Below are positions 32,370 through 32,382 of a DNA stretch of 32,382 bases, piece by piece; position 1 is the stretch's first letter, and each line of letters starts with the position of its first letter. The DNA is from CALKZN01 sp964633815. Lineage in GTDB: Bacteria; Pseudomonadota; Gammaproteobacteria; Arenicellales; Arenicellaceae. Made by a program: the position numbers and the translations under genes. The stretch lies in contig CAZWHW010000020.1 in the NCBI GenBank assembly GCA_964633815.1, forward strand, positions 1 to 32,382. Direction: 5' to 3'. Below the pieces are notes generated by a model. The model saw only the letters and a list, made by a program, of their open reading frames with translations, made no database searches and was not told the origin of the DNA.

Positions 32370-32382
32370 TACAAATCAAACT

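Overview
The window looks like a piece of a moderately AT-rich gammaproteobacterial chromosome, probably from a draft assembly or metagenome bin because it contains a run of exactly 100 Ns (2722-2821). The gammaproteobacterial reading rests on DusA, YcgN, DsbB, YafJ and SufE homologues, the split NrdJa/NrdJb ribonucleotide reductase, and a gshB-tonB-ruvX-pyrB-pyrC' neighbourhood that recalls the one in Pseudomonas. The ATP-grasp type GshA and the tkt-gap-pgk-pyk-fba cluster with a class I aldolase recall sulfur oxidisers, methylotrophs and Thiotrichales-like bacteria. I do not assign a genus. Nearly everything is housekeeping. I found no transposase, phage gene, CRISPR array, rRNA or tRNA.

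Layout. 1-2645 (minus): an adenosylcobalamin-dependent ribonucleotide reductase split into NrdJa (complete) and NrdJb (5' part only), separated by a nested palindromic repeat. 2646-3295: assembly gap, a candidate small structured RNA and an intrinsic terminator. 3296-7347: a secreted Sel1/SH3/SPOR protein convergent with a large AsmA-family protein, sharing a terminator hairpin. 7450-13011: DusA, a six-helix voltage-gated cation channel with a calcium-like filter, an unassigned ATP-grasp enzyme, FolE2 and an MscS-like channel. 13145-16027 (minus): SufE, CysS and an unrecognised acidic, Pro-Glu/Gly-rich envelope protein. 16108-19085: YafJ-type amidotransferase, a YbaN-type membrane protein, DsbB, YcgN and a family-6 uracil-DNA-glycosylase homologue.

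19251-26012 (minus): tkt, gap, pgk, pyk and fba in transcription order, a lower-glycolysis/pentose-phosphate cluster (possibly also Calvin-cycle, which cannot be decided here), closed by a very long nested terminator. 26301-32369 (plus): gshA-gshB-tonB-ruvX-pyrB-pyrC'. This combines glutathione synthesis, TonB, RuvX and aspartate transcarbamoylase with its catalytically dead dihydroorotase-like partner. The yqgE and pyrR genes that I recall from this string in Pseudomonas are absent.

No obvious undescribed defence or mobile system is present. The best second looks are the TLEDWTD channel filter, the tandem Shine-Dalgarno repeat before pyk, the pseudo-dihydroorotase with both metal-binding histidines changed to arginine, the orphan ATP-grasp gene, the Gly-rich/hydrophobic/Lys module inside the envelope protein, and a few structured intergenic regions. 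Coordinates come from reading the sequence directly. Family calls come from motif recognition without database searches.
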